Source: Discostella pseudostelligera
Lineage: Eukaryota; Bacillariophyta; Thalassiosirophyceae; Thalassiosirales; Thalassiosiraceae
Assembly (NCBI GenBank): GCA_036940085.1
Contig: JALLBK010000217.1
Coordinates: 1-28,640 of the forward strand
DNA: 28,640 nucleotides
Direction: 5' to 3'
Part shown: positions 10,124 to 20,434 of the stretch, in pieces
How positions within the stretch are numbered: the first letter of the stretch is position 1
Layout of the letters: the number at the start of each line of letters is the position of its first letter
Translations under genes and position numbers: made by a program
The notes under the pieces: model-generated
What the model was told of the DNA's origin: nothing
Seen by the model: the letters and a program-made list of their open reading frames with translations, nothing else
The model's database searches: none

Positions 10124-10905
10124 ATGTCAGCACCGGATATTGCTACTCAAATGAATGAAACGATGCGTCAGTCGAGCAGTGTCGGCGTAGGAGTAGTAGT
10201 AGTAGCCACCAGCTCAACTGACACCAACAGTATCGGTCGTCACTCTACAAAGCCAAAGCCATGTGGTGTCGACAGAGGGCCGCGTGGTGGCATCTATGAC
10301 CCTTTCCCACTCAAGTTCCATCGAGTACTCGACGAGATAGCGCATGAAGGGTTGGATTCGGTAGTTTCCTGGGTTTCTCATGGACGGGCGTTCAAGATAC
10401 ACAACCCATCCTTGTTTGTAACAGATGTGATGCCACGATTTTTGAGCCAGTCGAAGTACACGAGCTTCCAGCGGCAATTAAATCTATACGGTGAGTCTCA
10501 CATATCGGTTGACATAGTTGTCTGAATTGTTGATGTAGTCTAATTCTTGATGTGGTTTGCATGCCGATGCTAGGATTCTCTCGATGCTGCCGAGGTCCTG
10601 ATGCAGGAGCATACTACCATCCATATTTTCTCCGTGGCAAACGCATGTTGACCAGGCACATTCTTCGCACAAAGATCAAGGGGTGTGGGAACAAGTCGAC
10701 GACGATGAAACGTCAAGATTCGGAGCCAGATTTTTACGCTATGTCTCCCCTTGACGATACTATTGAACGTAGTGGTGGATATTCGAATTGCAATCCTCCA
10801 CCATTAGTAGAGCAGTCGCAAGTTTCCGCACCGTCCATTTTCATTTACGAGTTGGCAATGGTCTGCACCACTCTTTGCAACCTTCGCAAAGACACGAACG
10901 TGTAA
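10124..10905 (+). CDS. Heat shock factor-type DNA-binding protein
   Basis: This is a transcription factor with an HSF DNA-binding domain, a family expanded in diatoms. Exons 10124-10490 and 10574-10905 flank an 83-nt GTGAGT...AG intron in phase 1; the product is 232 aa. The domain spans about residues 60-158: FPLKFHRVLDEI, VSWVSHGRAFKIHNPSLFV, QSKYTSFQRQLNLYG, then across the splice GFSRCCRGPDAGAYYHPYFLRG and RTKIKG. The intron interrupts the domain right after NLYG. The product is short: only about 75 residues follow the domain and no HR-A/B coiled coil is visible. It may be a small HSF, or a missed 3' intron could continue in another frame (open to about 11003). The start was chosen at MSAPD; the frame is open upstream, so an earlier start is possible. 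Confidence 0.85.
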
Positions 10906-11030
10906 ATCGCAATGACTTCACGACCTCATCGATCTGCTATGTAAACAACAAAGTCGGCAATCACATGCTAATTGCCCCAAAACCTATCGAAAAGGAAAAG
11001 TAGTTGCACATGATAAAGATTAATAAGATA

Positions 11031-12869
11031 CTATTCATCCTTACTGCACGAGATGTCAATCAATACCTCTGATTCAATCTTTCTCATTGTATGATGAATG
11101 TCACTCCATCGTTTTGGATTGGTGACGCAATGAGCATGACCCACATCCCTCCATATTATTTTCTCAACGAGAGCACTGCTACAATTTCGCCGCACCCTCG
11201 ATACCTTGGAATTATACCAGTCTAACTCTCTTTCGATCTTTGTTGCATTCACAATCTCATCACACTCTGCCAGGGCCACTACAACTTTCACATCATCGGG
11301 AATGTCATGAAGCCATAATTCGGAGTTGTACCATGCAAAATTTCGGCGGAGGTAGTGCTCAATGAAGAGTTCACTGCTTGCTACGAGATGTATTTTCGTT
11401 TCGTTGATGAAACGGATGACTCTGCTGGTAACACCGCGATGGGGTACATCATGCAAATCTTCATAATCCTCTCGTGAATACAAAAAGTTGACCACCACAT
11501 CCGGTTCACTCAGCAAGATGGAGACTGGATCAATAAGATAAAGCGAGCGAATTCTTCCCTTCATTTCAGAGCTTTTGATCAGCCACGTGAGTTGGCATGA
11601 TCCAAAGGAATGTCCACATAGACAAAGATTGTTCGCCATCGATGGTGTAACAAGATGTTTTTGTAGTGCCTCTAGTACCCCGTGCACTGTGTCCTCTTCC
11701 GATAATGAATCAAAGCAGAATGCATACGAAATCGGCTTGTTCTCAAAGATGAAGATATCACGATGCCTGTGCGACAATAATGGTCCATGAAGAAGTCCCA
11801 AGAAGAGCATTGGCAAGTATGGAGCATGACCACCTGGCGCAATTCCATGAAAAAAGAGGAACGGAGATGCTCCTCGTTGTTGCTTGCTTGCCGCTGCACG
11901 GTGCCAGTATCTCAACCCTCTTCGACAAGTATGTATCCGAAACCCCATAATGTACAAAGAGCAATTTGCAGCCGTACGCATCAGGGCTACCATGGCATAC
12001 ACACAGAACGGTCGGTACAACGACTTGACATTCTCGAATGTAAATGAACGTGGTTGGTAATTGACATTGTATCCCGGCTCAAAGAATAAGCCCGCACGAG
12101 TTTTTAGGATGTCGTAGAAGCTGTCAAGGGATTGTTCCACTTGAGGCGAGGACTGTGCTGAAGTGATCGGTATACCGAAGAATGCCCATGACAGGAACTC
12201 ATCCATGTTTCCCTTTTGTATCCTATCATTGTGTGTTGACCTTGTAGTGTCCTTCACCGTTCTAAGTTTGCCCTCCGACGAACCATCCCCATCTAATACT
12301 GATAATGATGCGGTAGAACTATGATTGGTATCGTCGTCATCGTCCTCATCACATGCTGATGCAGAATTGTCACCTCGTCGAAACGATGACAATGCAGTCC
12401 GAATCATTGGAGGTGGAGGAGGGCATAGGCCGACGTCAAGTGTTGCCATATCGAATTGCTCAGAGAAACGCTGGTAGGATGTATTGTCGTGTTGATTTTT
12501 CTTCTCAAACCAAGCTTCGATGAATTTGTAAATGACATCTGATGTACGCTGCATATTATTATCGTCATTGAGGTTGGTACTGCATTGTTGTTGTTGTGTT
12601 GGTACACTACTGCGCTCAATCAACCGATCCAAAATTCTAATCAAGAGCTTATGACGATCTTTGACCTCGGCATAGTCTCGGTAGGGTACCGGCGGTTGTC
12701 GGCATATGGAGGAGGAAGAAGCTCGGTTCGCATATGGCACGAGATGCCAATGGTAATAAAAGAAGAACCCAAGTTCGAATAGAATGTAGACGAATATTAA
12801 TACGATTACAAATGAGACAGAGAAGAAGCTTAGGATAGGGGCAGATAGAGAAGGTGTCGGTTGAGCCAT
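11031..12869 (-). CDS. Membrane-anchored alpha/beta-hydrolase
   Basis: This is a 612-aa single-exon protein with an N-terminal transmembrane segment (about residues 11-38) and a C-terminal alpha/beta-hydrolase fold. The nucleophile elbow is GHSFGS, with Ser at residue 421. FLFFHGIAPGG is an oxyanion-loop-like strand, IDPVSI and ALAECDEIVNA are acid-strand candidates, and the catalytic His is in DVGHAHC (H578 or H580). It is probably a lipid or ester hydrolase facing a membrane; no substrate can be assigned. The middle (about residues 90-210) is low-complexity and acidic, as is common in diatom proteins. It converges on the HSF gene (125 bp between stops) and diverges from the SUMO-ligase gene. 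Confidence 0.8.
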   Translation of the reverse strand: MAQPTPSLSAPILSFFSVSFVIVLIFVYILFELGFFFYYHWHLVPYANRASSSSICRQPPVPYRDYAEVKDRHKLLIRILDRLIERSSVPTQQQQCSTNLNDDNNMQRTSDVIYKFIEAWFEKKNQHDNTSYQRFSEQFDMATLDVGLCPPPPPMIRTALSSFRRGDNSASACDEDDDDDTNHSSTASLSVLDGDGSSEGKLRTVKDTTRSTHNDRIQKGNMDEFLSWAFFGIPITSAQSSPQVEQSLDSFYDILKTRAGLFFEPGYNVNYQPRSFTFENVKSLYRPFCVYAMVALMRTAANCSLYIMGFRIHTCRRGLRYWHRAAASKQQRGASPFLFFHGIAPGGHAPYLPMLFLGLLHGPLLSHRHRDIFIFENKPISYAFCFDSLSEEDTVHGVLEALQKHLVTPSMANNLCLCGHSFGSCQLTWLIKSSEMKGRIRSLYLIDPVSILLSEPDVVVNFLYSREDYEDLHDVPHRGVTSRVIRFINETKIHLVASSELFIEHYLRRNFAWYNSELWLHDIPDDVKVVVALAECDEIVNATKIERELDWYNSKVSRVRRNCSSALVEKIIWRDVGHAHCVTNPKRWSDIHHTMRKIESEVLIDISCSKDE

Positions 12870-13257
12870 TGTGGTGGTATCCTGCTACTATCGTTGGCAT
12901 TCTATTGTCCGGTGTTGCCTACTGCCTACTATCGTCATGGTCGGTCGGTTGGTCCATGGTCTACCTAGATACTACTCCTAGATACTTGTCCGAAGAGTGA
13001 ATGATATTATGAAGCGAAGGGTTGCACGTCGTCTCCCGCCATTTTCACCGTATCTTTCTTCCCGCCATTTTCGCCACTACATCTTCGCCAAATTGTCTTC
13101 CCGCCCTTTTTCGCCATCTTTCTCGCCAAATTGTCTTCCTGTCGTACGCCGCCGCACGCCGCAAACCATGGCCAAGACCATGGACAACATGCCGCATATT
13201 CAAAGCCAAAGCGCTTGACATTTCCTCATCAGATAGGAGAAGGACATCAAATAAGCA
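12870..13257. promoter_or_regulatory. Bidirectional promoter with repeated CCCGCC/CGCC elements
   Basis: This lies between the hydrolase (-) and the SP-RING gene (+). From 13031 to 13140 it is a degenerate tandem array: TCTCCCGCCATT (13032-13043); a 22-bp block at 13056-13077 identical to one in the FCP1 promoter; TTCCCGCC at 13098-13105; and a 17-bp direct repeat TCGCCAAATTGTCTTCC at 13085-13101 and 13123-13139. No CACGTG is seen. Confidence 0.6.
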
Positions 13258-16200
13258 ATGCCTACCCTGGCCAGGACCGATACCGGTAGCGGTGGCGGTG
13301 GCGGTAGAGCGTCACTGACATCTCCCAGTTCGCCGGCAGCCTCTGCCACCAAGTCCGCATCAACAACAACAACGTCTTCTCGCGGCATCGTCGCTGCGAA
13401 TGCCAAGGCAAAGAAGTCTTCACCTCCTGCTCGCATCACCGGCGCGGCAGCAACTGCCTCCAAAAAGGGCAGCAACCATTCTTCCTCTCACTCCCAGCCC
13501 ACCTCGTCATCGTCGTCATCGTCAAAGCCCTCCACATCAGTCTCCCCCACCGTCATATCCGTGGCGGCAGACAGATCTCCATCACCGCCACCCTCTGCTC
13601 CAGAAATACAACTCACACTATGGCTCAAGGTTTTACGGCGACGCCAAGCCCAAGTCCGTCGATTGGCCAATTCAAACCTACTGCGATCATTTGTTACGGA
13701 TATTGTTGCAGATATGGCAGCTTCAAGATATCACGATCAAGATAGAGACGAAGGTGGTGGTCAGCAACAACAGCACAAGAAAAAGAAGCACAAGATAGAC
13801 CTTGCCACTGGTCTTTATTCTTCGTATCTCCTCACACAATCAACACACCAGCAGACTACGGCTCAGAATACTACTGCCTCAACTTCTACTAGTACTAATT
13901 CTTCAGAGATATCAGTAGAAGAGATTGGGAACCACTTCTTGGCCCTATTTTACCGGTCCATTGATGAGCGATTGCCCTACTCATTTAGAAAACATGGGTT
14001 GGATTCGTTACGCCGAATCTTTCAAAAGTTAGATTTACGGTTGAAAGAGGTGAATGAATCGAAGGAAGGGAGGAAGGCTGCCAGGGAAAAAAGGAGTCAT
14101 GAGCTTGCTACTGCCATGGATAGATCGGGGGATGATTTGCGCCCGGGGGCAAAGAAACAAAAGTCTGTGGATATTCAACCCTTTACTCTGCAATTCAATT
14201 CAACGAACGATTCCGATGGTAACAACAGCATGATTACGGAGAAGGACACCCCTGAGCCGGCAAGGAGAGGTTTGGTGGCAGCACAACAGCAACCAGGAAA
14301 CGAAGTTGCATCTTCACTCGGGGAGAAGAAAAAGAGAAAGACCGTAGATAGTTTATCGAGGCGCAGTACGAATGAATCAACTAATGACCCTATGCAGCTC
14401 GATTCTACAACGGAAAAGGATGTCCCCGCGCCGCCCAAGCGATGGGGGGGATTTGTGGCAACACTACCGCAACAGATTGGAAAAGCAGATTCATCATCGC
14501 ATGGGGAAAAGAATAGGAAATCCACGAATAATATTTCCTTGGCGGATATTGCGAATCGTTTTAGCAGGGGTCCTGACCAATCTACCGACGACACAAGGCC
14601 TTTCAATGTGACCCAAAGTACAATTAGCAATCAGCGAATGAAACTAGATCTCCCAGAGCAGGCAACGAGAGGATTGGGGGTAGCGCAACAACATCAACAA
14701 GGATTGGAAGTTTCGTCATCACTCGAGGGGGGGAAACGAGCTAGCACAGATATTTCTTCGAAAGACAATACCTACAGCCGCAGTCAACGTGGATCAGGCA
14801 ATAACGCTTTGCCTGTCAACACGAATAACAATTCCGTTAGAACGGAGAACGGAGCTACAGCGCCGGTATTGCGAGGATTGGTATTAGCAGAACAGCATCG
14901 AGTTTCAATTCCGTTCACGAAGCAAGTAGATGGTGATGTCAATGTTGGCAAGCCCGGGGAGATTCTAGACGGCACTTCCGCCGAAGCATTGCAAGCGTCT
15001 GGGAGTATGCAAAACGTGAATTCGCCACCTGACACACTACATGAGGTAGTAGGCGTGCCCACAGAAATCAATGGTGATAATGCTCAGCATGATTCGACAG
15101 CGCAAATGTCGAACAACAATTCACCTAAACAAATCCAAAATGATCAGTTGCCAGCAACGTCGAGGGAGGCTCAATCGAATCGAAATCGAAGCGAACCATC
15201 ATCAATGAGTAAACGACACACATTGTCTCAGGAGCCACCAAATTCAGTTCATGTCACGTGCGCTCCACCATCCATCAGGAGGGAACCTGTACTTTGGGAC
15301 AAAAATCGGCGCAATGATCCACCTCAATCGGCGGTAAGCTATGGAAAGGCAGAAAAGCAAGCAGGTGATACTAGCAACGATGCATTGGCGAAGGAAGCAA
15401 GTCGTACTTTACCCCCAAGCCATGCTGAGCCCCAAAAATCGAACTTGAGTGATGGGAATAAGACACAGGCATCCGTGTCACTGACGCACAATGATCCTGT
15501 CGACAAAGATGGAATGGCGGATTTCGGAAACAGTTCTCATTCGACTCCTGATTGCATCAATGTTCGTCTAAATTGCGGGATGTCATTGGACACCAACCAC
15601 CGAGTTGCCACTTCTCTTCCAAAAACTGCACATTCTGAAGTGGAATCCAATGTTGGTGCCATTGGTGAACATCAAACTGCTTTTGTTGCCCCTCATGCCG
15701 TGCCCAGAGAGGCAACTCAACATGCAGGAGACTTCCCATGCACAAGTGAAGTCATTGATTTGACCGACGATTTAGATGATTCTCCTCCCTCCAATTCACT
15801 GAAGCTTCCAGAGCCCTCTTCTGCTGGTCGCCCCATCAAACATAACTACGACGACGAGGACACCAGCTATCAAAATGCGCCATTGGATTCACCATCCCCG
15901 TCGCCTGTACCATTCCCCGAACTGCGCAACCTTCCTCCTTTGCCACTGCCGCATCCAATACCATTTAATGATGTTCAAACAATTAGCTTCATTGCAGACG
16001 ACAACCCAACCACCAATAGTAGGGCTTTGTCTAAGCGTCCTAAGAGCACAGTAATGTTCAATGCTGGATTTCAACTTGATGGCAGCGCATCGTGCTTAGA
16101 TGATGCTCATTGCATCGGTGTCAGTGAGAGGCTGAAGACATGGGATCCAAATTGGAAGATCATAGAGGTAGAGTCTGTTATGTGATTATTGGATTACTTG

Positions 16201-17648
16201 TTTGTTCCATACTCATGTACCCGTGCTCATTATTAGGAATTGGGAAGGCGGAACGTTGCCGGTGACGCCGGTAGTTCACATAGAATAAAAACGACAAAAG
16301 TAGGAACTCGAACCGCTCCCTGCATTGACCCGGTTGTAATTCGCCAGTGTGCGAGGATCTATGTCGATCTCCCGAACGACATCGCGACTTCAGATTCTGC
16401 TGATCGGAACTCGACAGGGAAGGTTATTCCGATTAGAGCCATGGCCTGGGGAGTCAAGTGGGGCAAACCAGCACATCCAGGTAGGACACAATAAGTATCA
16501 ATTCATAATTTTCATTCTACTTGATGATTCGTCTCACAATGATAACAATTCACGAAACAGACCGAACAGCGCAACTTCAAACTGGAGATAGACGTCTACT
16601 GGTTCGTACCTTACCACTCGAGCGATCAGCCAAAGACGTGAAGGGTCGTGCTGACTGTCATATTTGGCCGATTGGTACTTTTCTTTCACTGAAACGTGGG
16701 GGTACTGAACGAGTGTTGTCGCCACACATTGTGCAGCGCATTCAACAGAGTCATGCCCCGTCTGAATGGAAGGGCATGTCACGTCCGGTAAGCTGGCTTG
16801 ATTATTGAAACTTGAAGAGAATTAGAATATACTCCTAGTCATCTCATACCATATCCATTCATCCGTGAAGCTGGACCTGACAGAGCACGTTAGTACTGAT
16901 CTTCCATTTGAAATAAAGCTTTGTTCTTATGAAAGCACGAAAAAATCATCGACTTCAGTAGATATCCTTTTGGGCTCGTACGCTGTCCAATTAGCTATTT
17001 GTGAGTACGTGTCCCCTGATGATTTATATGATCAGCTCATGGGAAAAGCCGCAGAATGTGATGTTATCATTCCTACGATCTCTTTGAAGTCGGCAACCAA
17101 GATGGCTAAGCAGTTCTTGGTGGGCCAAACAGTTTCGATTATTGATAGTGATGATGAGAACAATGAGGACGAGACGGGGCAAGAGAATGAACGAGACCCT
17201 GGCAACAGCCTGATCTTTTCATTGCTCTGCTCAATTTCCAAGACGGCTATTCAGACTCCTGTTCGTGGCAGGAATTGTAGTCACTTGCAATGCTTCGATC
17301 TTAGAAATTACTTACATGCCAATAAGAGTGTTTCAGGAGGACGATGGAGGTGCGCTGTGAGTAGCAAATTCACCAATGTATTATTCAGCATTGCCGTTGG
17401 AACCTCGAAACCCATGTTGACGATAATTCCTTTACTCACAGGTGTGCGAGGATTTTGTCAGTGTGAGAGATCTTGTTCGATGTGGATTATTCCAGTCCAT
17501 GATAGATGCCGTAGGTGGACAAATATCGGCCTCCAGAGATCGAGTTTTATTTCATTCTGACGGAACTTGGAGATTACTGGAAGAGAAAAGTCGGTCAACC
17601 GCATACAAGAAGTCGGAATCTGTTGATGACATCATTGAGCTGGTATAG
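13258..17648 (+). CDS. SP-RING (PIAS/Siz-type) SUMO E3 ligase
   Basis: This encodes a nuclear E3 that promotes SUMO transfer from Ubc9. It needs five exons: 13258-16167, 16237-16480, 16561-16787, 16871-17356 and 17442-17648. The introns are 69, 80, 83 and 85 nt, all GT-AG, and every junction keeps frame; the product is 1357 aa. The SP-RING zinc finger is complete: LLCSISKTAIQTPVRG, then C1263-S-H1265-L-Q-C1268-FD, W-R-C1288 and, across intron 4, C1291. Residues about 980-1200 form a PINIT-like region. Two SUMO-interaction-like motifs are VIDLTDDLDD (832-841) and VSIIDSDDE (1215-1223). The ~970-residue first exon is mostly Ser/Asn/Gln-rich and holds four degenerate repeats. No SAP domain is obvious. 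Read without splicing, exon 1 would look like an orphan 975-aa protein. Confidence 0.88.
14180..14900 (+). repeat. Degenerate protein-level repeats in SP-RING exon 1
   Basis: Four imperfect coding repeats of about 58-76 residues share a charged lead and an RG(L/F)-type core: EKDTPEPARRGLVAAQ (from 14239), EKDVPAPPKRWGGFVATLPQ (from 14413), KLDLPEQATRGLGVAQ (from 14641) and ENGATAPVLRGLVLAEQ (from 14845). In the first three the core is followed by an SS-x-GEK/GGK block. Confidence 0.6.
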
Positions 17649-18163
17649 CTCTGTGATTTGCTCTTGATCCAATTCCAATAAACTAGTCTGCACGAACCTA
17701 CCTTTCTGTTTCCATATTGTACAATTCCCCAACTGGATGATTTGATGAAGTGTGAGGAGATTGGAGAGGTAGGCATGAGACTTTGACTCGACTGCATGCC
17801 TGCACCGCAGCCTCCTCCTCTCTTCATCTGTTGTGATCAAGACACGAGAGTCTATTGGCGATGTTTCTAACTGGCTTAGAGTAGCTATTATCGCCATTTT
17901 GCTCCACCTTCGTGTCTTGAAGTGCCATGGCTGGCAATGCTGTCATTTTCATTGTTCATACGCAATCCGCATCTGCAATCTGCAATCTGCAATCTGCAAT
18001 CTGCATCCGCATCCGCATCCGCATCCGCATCAGTAGCAGTAGCAGTAGCAGTAGCAGTAGCAGTAGCAGTAGCAGTAGCAGTAGCAGCAGCGCTGTGCTT
18101 GGACGCCATCGTACGCACTAAGAACCGTACTGCTAGTCTGCTTATCCTCCGCAAGTACCAACC
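17649..18163 (+). promoter_or_regulatory. 5' region of the TLC gene, lacking the E2F-like core
   Basis: This is 515 bp between the SP-RING stop and the TLC-protein start. It contains AATAAA (17689-17694), possibly a polyadenylation signal for the upstream gene. Unlike other promoters in the window it has no TCCCGCC and no CACGTG. It carries the tandem repeat block described separately. An ATG at 17927 opens a 64-codon upstream frame running through that repeat and ending at 18121; its product would be mostly poly-Ser, so I read it as leader rather than gene. Confidence 0.4.
17971..18090 (+). repeat. Compound microsatellite (three adjoining units)
   Basis: Five copies of ATCTGCA (17971-18005) pass directly into four copies of TCCGCA (18006-18029), then nine copies of CAGTAG plus one CAGCAG (18031-18090). 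Adjacent units differ by one or two bases, suggesting stepwise slippage. It ends 73 bp before the TLC-gene start codon. Confidence 0.9.
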
Positions 18164-19128
18164 ATGTTGTCCATCTTGTTTCCCAAATACGACACTCAAC
18201 TGTTCCGGGACATACATCAATTGAGCACCTTCCTTGATCCAGCAGTAAATGAAGATTCAATTCGATTCATCACCTACGTCGCCGGTGTCATAAGCATCGT
18301 TCACCTCCTATTGTTACTAGGTGTGAAATTATTCTGGGGAAATCGAGGTGGATCTACAGATGACAAAAAAGTGGCGTCGGCGGCCGCATGGAAGGCATCG
18401 TATCAACTAACTAATTTAATTGTCAACTTGGTACTCGGTTGTTTGGGAATATATTATCAAATTCAGGTCCCTTGGGATGAATCTACTACGGAAAAAATCG
18501 TTGGGTATGAACATGTTAAGCTTTTCTCACTTGGTCAGATTGGTTACCAGCTATGGGCACTACCGATTGGCATCATTTTTATTGGAGAGACGAAACAAAT
18601 GATCATTCATCATGTTGCAGTCATTTGCGTCTGCTCGACGAGCGCATTCATCCGCTGCGGCTTTCGTTACTACACACCGTACTTTTATGGGCTGATAGAA
18701 ATTAGCAGTGTGCCATTGTCGATGTAAGACTGAGCTTGGTTTATGCTTACTCTTTTCACGTTCTAAGATACCGACATCGTACCACTTTTCTTTTTTTACA
18801 TATCAGAATGAATGGATTCAAGGATAACAAGCTATGGATCAAACAATATCCGGAGATGTACAGTACTGTGCGATTGGTATTTGGTTGTTTATTCTTGTTA
18901 GTGCGAGTGGTATTGTGGACTCCGTTTTACTGGAACTTCTTTGCGCTTGCATCCATGCTTTTGTATTCGAGTGAAGTCGTTTCAACAAAGATCATACTGG
19001 CATTGTTTTTGACAGCGTCGCTGGTCCTTACTTTCCTACAATACTTTTGGGCGCGCAAGATTATATCAGCATTGGTGAAAGGTTCAGGATCAGAGCACAG
19101 CGCAGGTCCAACGAAGAAGATACACTAA
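18164..19128 (+). CDS. TLC-domain multi-pass membrane protein
   Basis: This is a TRAM/LAG1/CLN8 (TLC) domain protein, the family of ceramide synthases and related lipid-handling proteins of the ER. Exons 18164-18723 and 18807-19128 are joined by an 83-nt GTAAGA...AG intron in phase 2; the product is 293 aa. The start ATG has an ACCATG context. Several hydrophobic segments are visible (VISIVHLLLLLGVKLFW, LIVNLVLGCLGIYYQI, ALPIGIIFIGE, LVFGCLFLLVRVVLW, IILALFLTASLVLTFLQYF). The His pair H149-H150 in MIIHHVAV matches the conserved Lag-motif histidines. The motif is short, so a general TLCD-type protein is as likely as a true ceramide synthase. Its stop lies only 29 bp from the stop of the converging dehydrogenase gene. 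Confidence 0.82.
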
Positions 19129-19157
19129 ATGTAGTGCAATAATTTTGTCGCGTTTTT

Positions 19158-20075
19158 TCAAGGAGGCATTCGCAGTGCTCCATCCAAACGTATTACCTCT
19201 CCATTCAGGTATGGAATGTTTATAATACTGCCGACAAGCTTCGCATATTCAGCAGGATTACCAAACCGTGATGGACATGGTACATTGTTCACTAATTGCT
19301 TATGAACCTTCTCCGGAAGATTTTGAAGCAAGGGTGTCATGAATAGGCCTGGCGCAATTGTCATAACTCGAATACTCATTGGGGCAAGATCTCTTGCCAT
19401 CGGTAATGTCATTCCAACTATGCCCCCCTTCGATGCAGCGTACGCAACCTGCCCAATTTGACCATCATATGCGGCTACGCTTGCGGTGTTGATAATGCAT
19501 CCTCGCAATCCATCACTATCGGTAGATCGACGAGCCATTCTATCCGCTGCCAATCGCGCCACATTGAATGATCCAACGGTGTTGACATTCATTGTCGTTG
19601 AAAACTCCTCGAGAGAATGCAAGCGATGCGATACAGTTCCATCTGATTCCATTTTTTGAGAGAGTGTCCTCCTCGCGGGGGCAATCCCAGCACAGTTGAC
19701 GGCAACGTTGACTGGAGGACGAGTATGTTTGTGTGTGTGGGAATATGGGCATCAATCAAGCACAAGATGTAAAAGTGTAGTTTATATCATACCTTGCTCT
19801 CCAAATTCATCCTCGGCAACAGTCAGTGCCATGGTAACGTCATCCTCTTTTGTCACATCGGTACTGGCAAACTTGATCGACGCGCCGCCACCAGCACCAA
19901 GACTTCCACCGGCGCGACCAGCAATAATATCGTCTTGCAATTTCATAAAACTATCGTACGCTCGCGGCAAATCTGCGACGACGACACGAGCGCCATGACG
20001 GACGAGGTAGGATGCCGTTGCGGCACCTAATCCGGATGATCCCCCCGAGACTAATGCGACGACGTGTTGGAACAT
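19158..20075 (-). CDS. HSD17B10: HSD17B10-like short-chain dehydrogenase
   Basis: This is an NAD-dependent 3-hydroxyacyl-CoA / 17-beta-hydroxysteroid dehydrogenase type 10 homologue. It is expected to act in mitochondrial isoleucine and fatty-acid oxidation; in animals it is also a subunit of mitochondrial RNase P. Exons (minus strand) 20075-19793 and 19711-19158 are joined by an 81-nt GTATGA...AG intron in phase 1; 278 aa against about 261 in human. Visible: cofactor loop SGGSSGLG (10-17), DLP after the second strand (NAD preference), NCAG (100-103), catalytic S172, Y185 and K189 (YAASK), and the near-diagnostic stretches [39 protein letters not shown]. There is no long presequence; human HSD17B10 also uses an uncleaved N-terminus. 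Confidence 0.93.
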
Positions 20076-20434
20076 GCGGTGACAGTGTCAGGAGATGTAC
20101 CGACGACCTCCGGCCGACGACGATATTTGATATTTGAGAGGAGATATGCAATTTGCGATTAGCCATTTGCCCGTATCAGTTTTGGCGGGAGAGATTGGGT
20201 ATTCACCGCCTTCTCGCTCTGCGACCGTCGCCGACCAGACGTGACACCTGAATTTTGGCGCGCTCGAGTTTGGGTGATGGACAGACGCGATCCCCGACAA
20301 AATCCCATCCACATCCAACACAAACACAACATCAACATGCACATCAACCCTCAACCATGGACTCCGACTCCGAACAATAGGTGCATCGCCGCTCGGTAGC
20401 ACACCATATTATCCCCATTTGGTTATTCTACACC
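20076..20434. promoter_or_regulatory. Bidirectional promoter: HSD17B10-like / U2SURP
   Basis: This divergent region holds an E2F-like TTTGGCGGGAGA (11 of 12) at 20181-20192 and a second E2F-type TTTTGGCGCGC at 20253-20263. No CACGTG is present; the nearest similar string is GACGTGACAC at 20238-20247. An upstream frame ATG GAC TCC GAC TCC GAA CAA TAG (20357-20380, strong ACCATGG context) precedes the U2SURP start by 54 bp. Confidence 0.55.

Noticed and set aside
17888..18224. Frames of 64-110 codons through the microsatellite
   Set aside because: They exist only because hexamer repeats lack stops; products are poly-Ser, Ala-Val or Ala-Thr runs.
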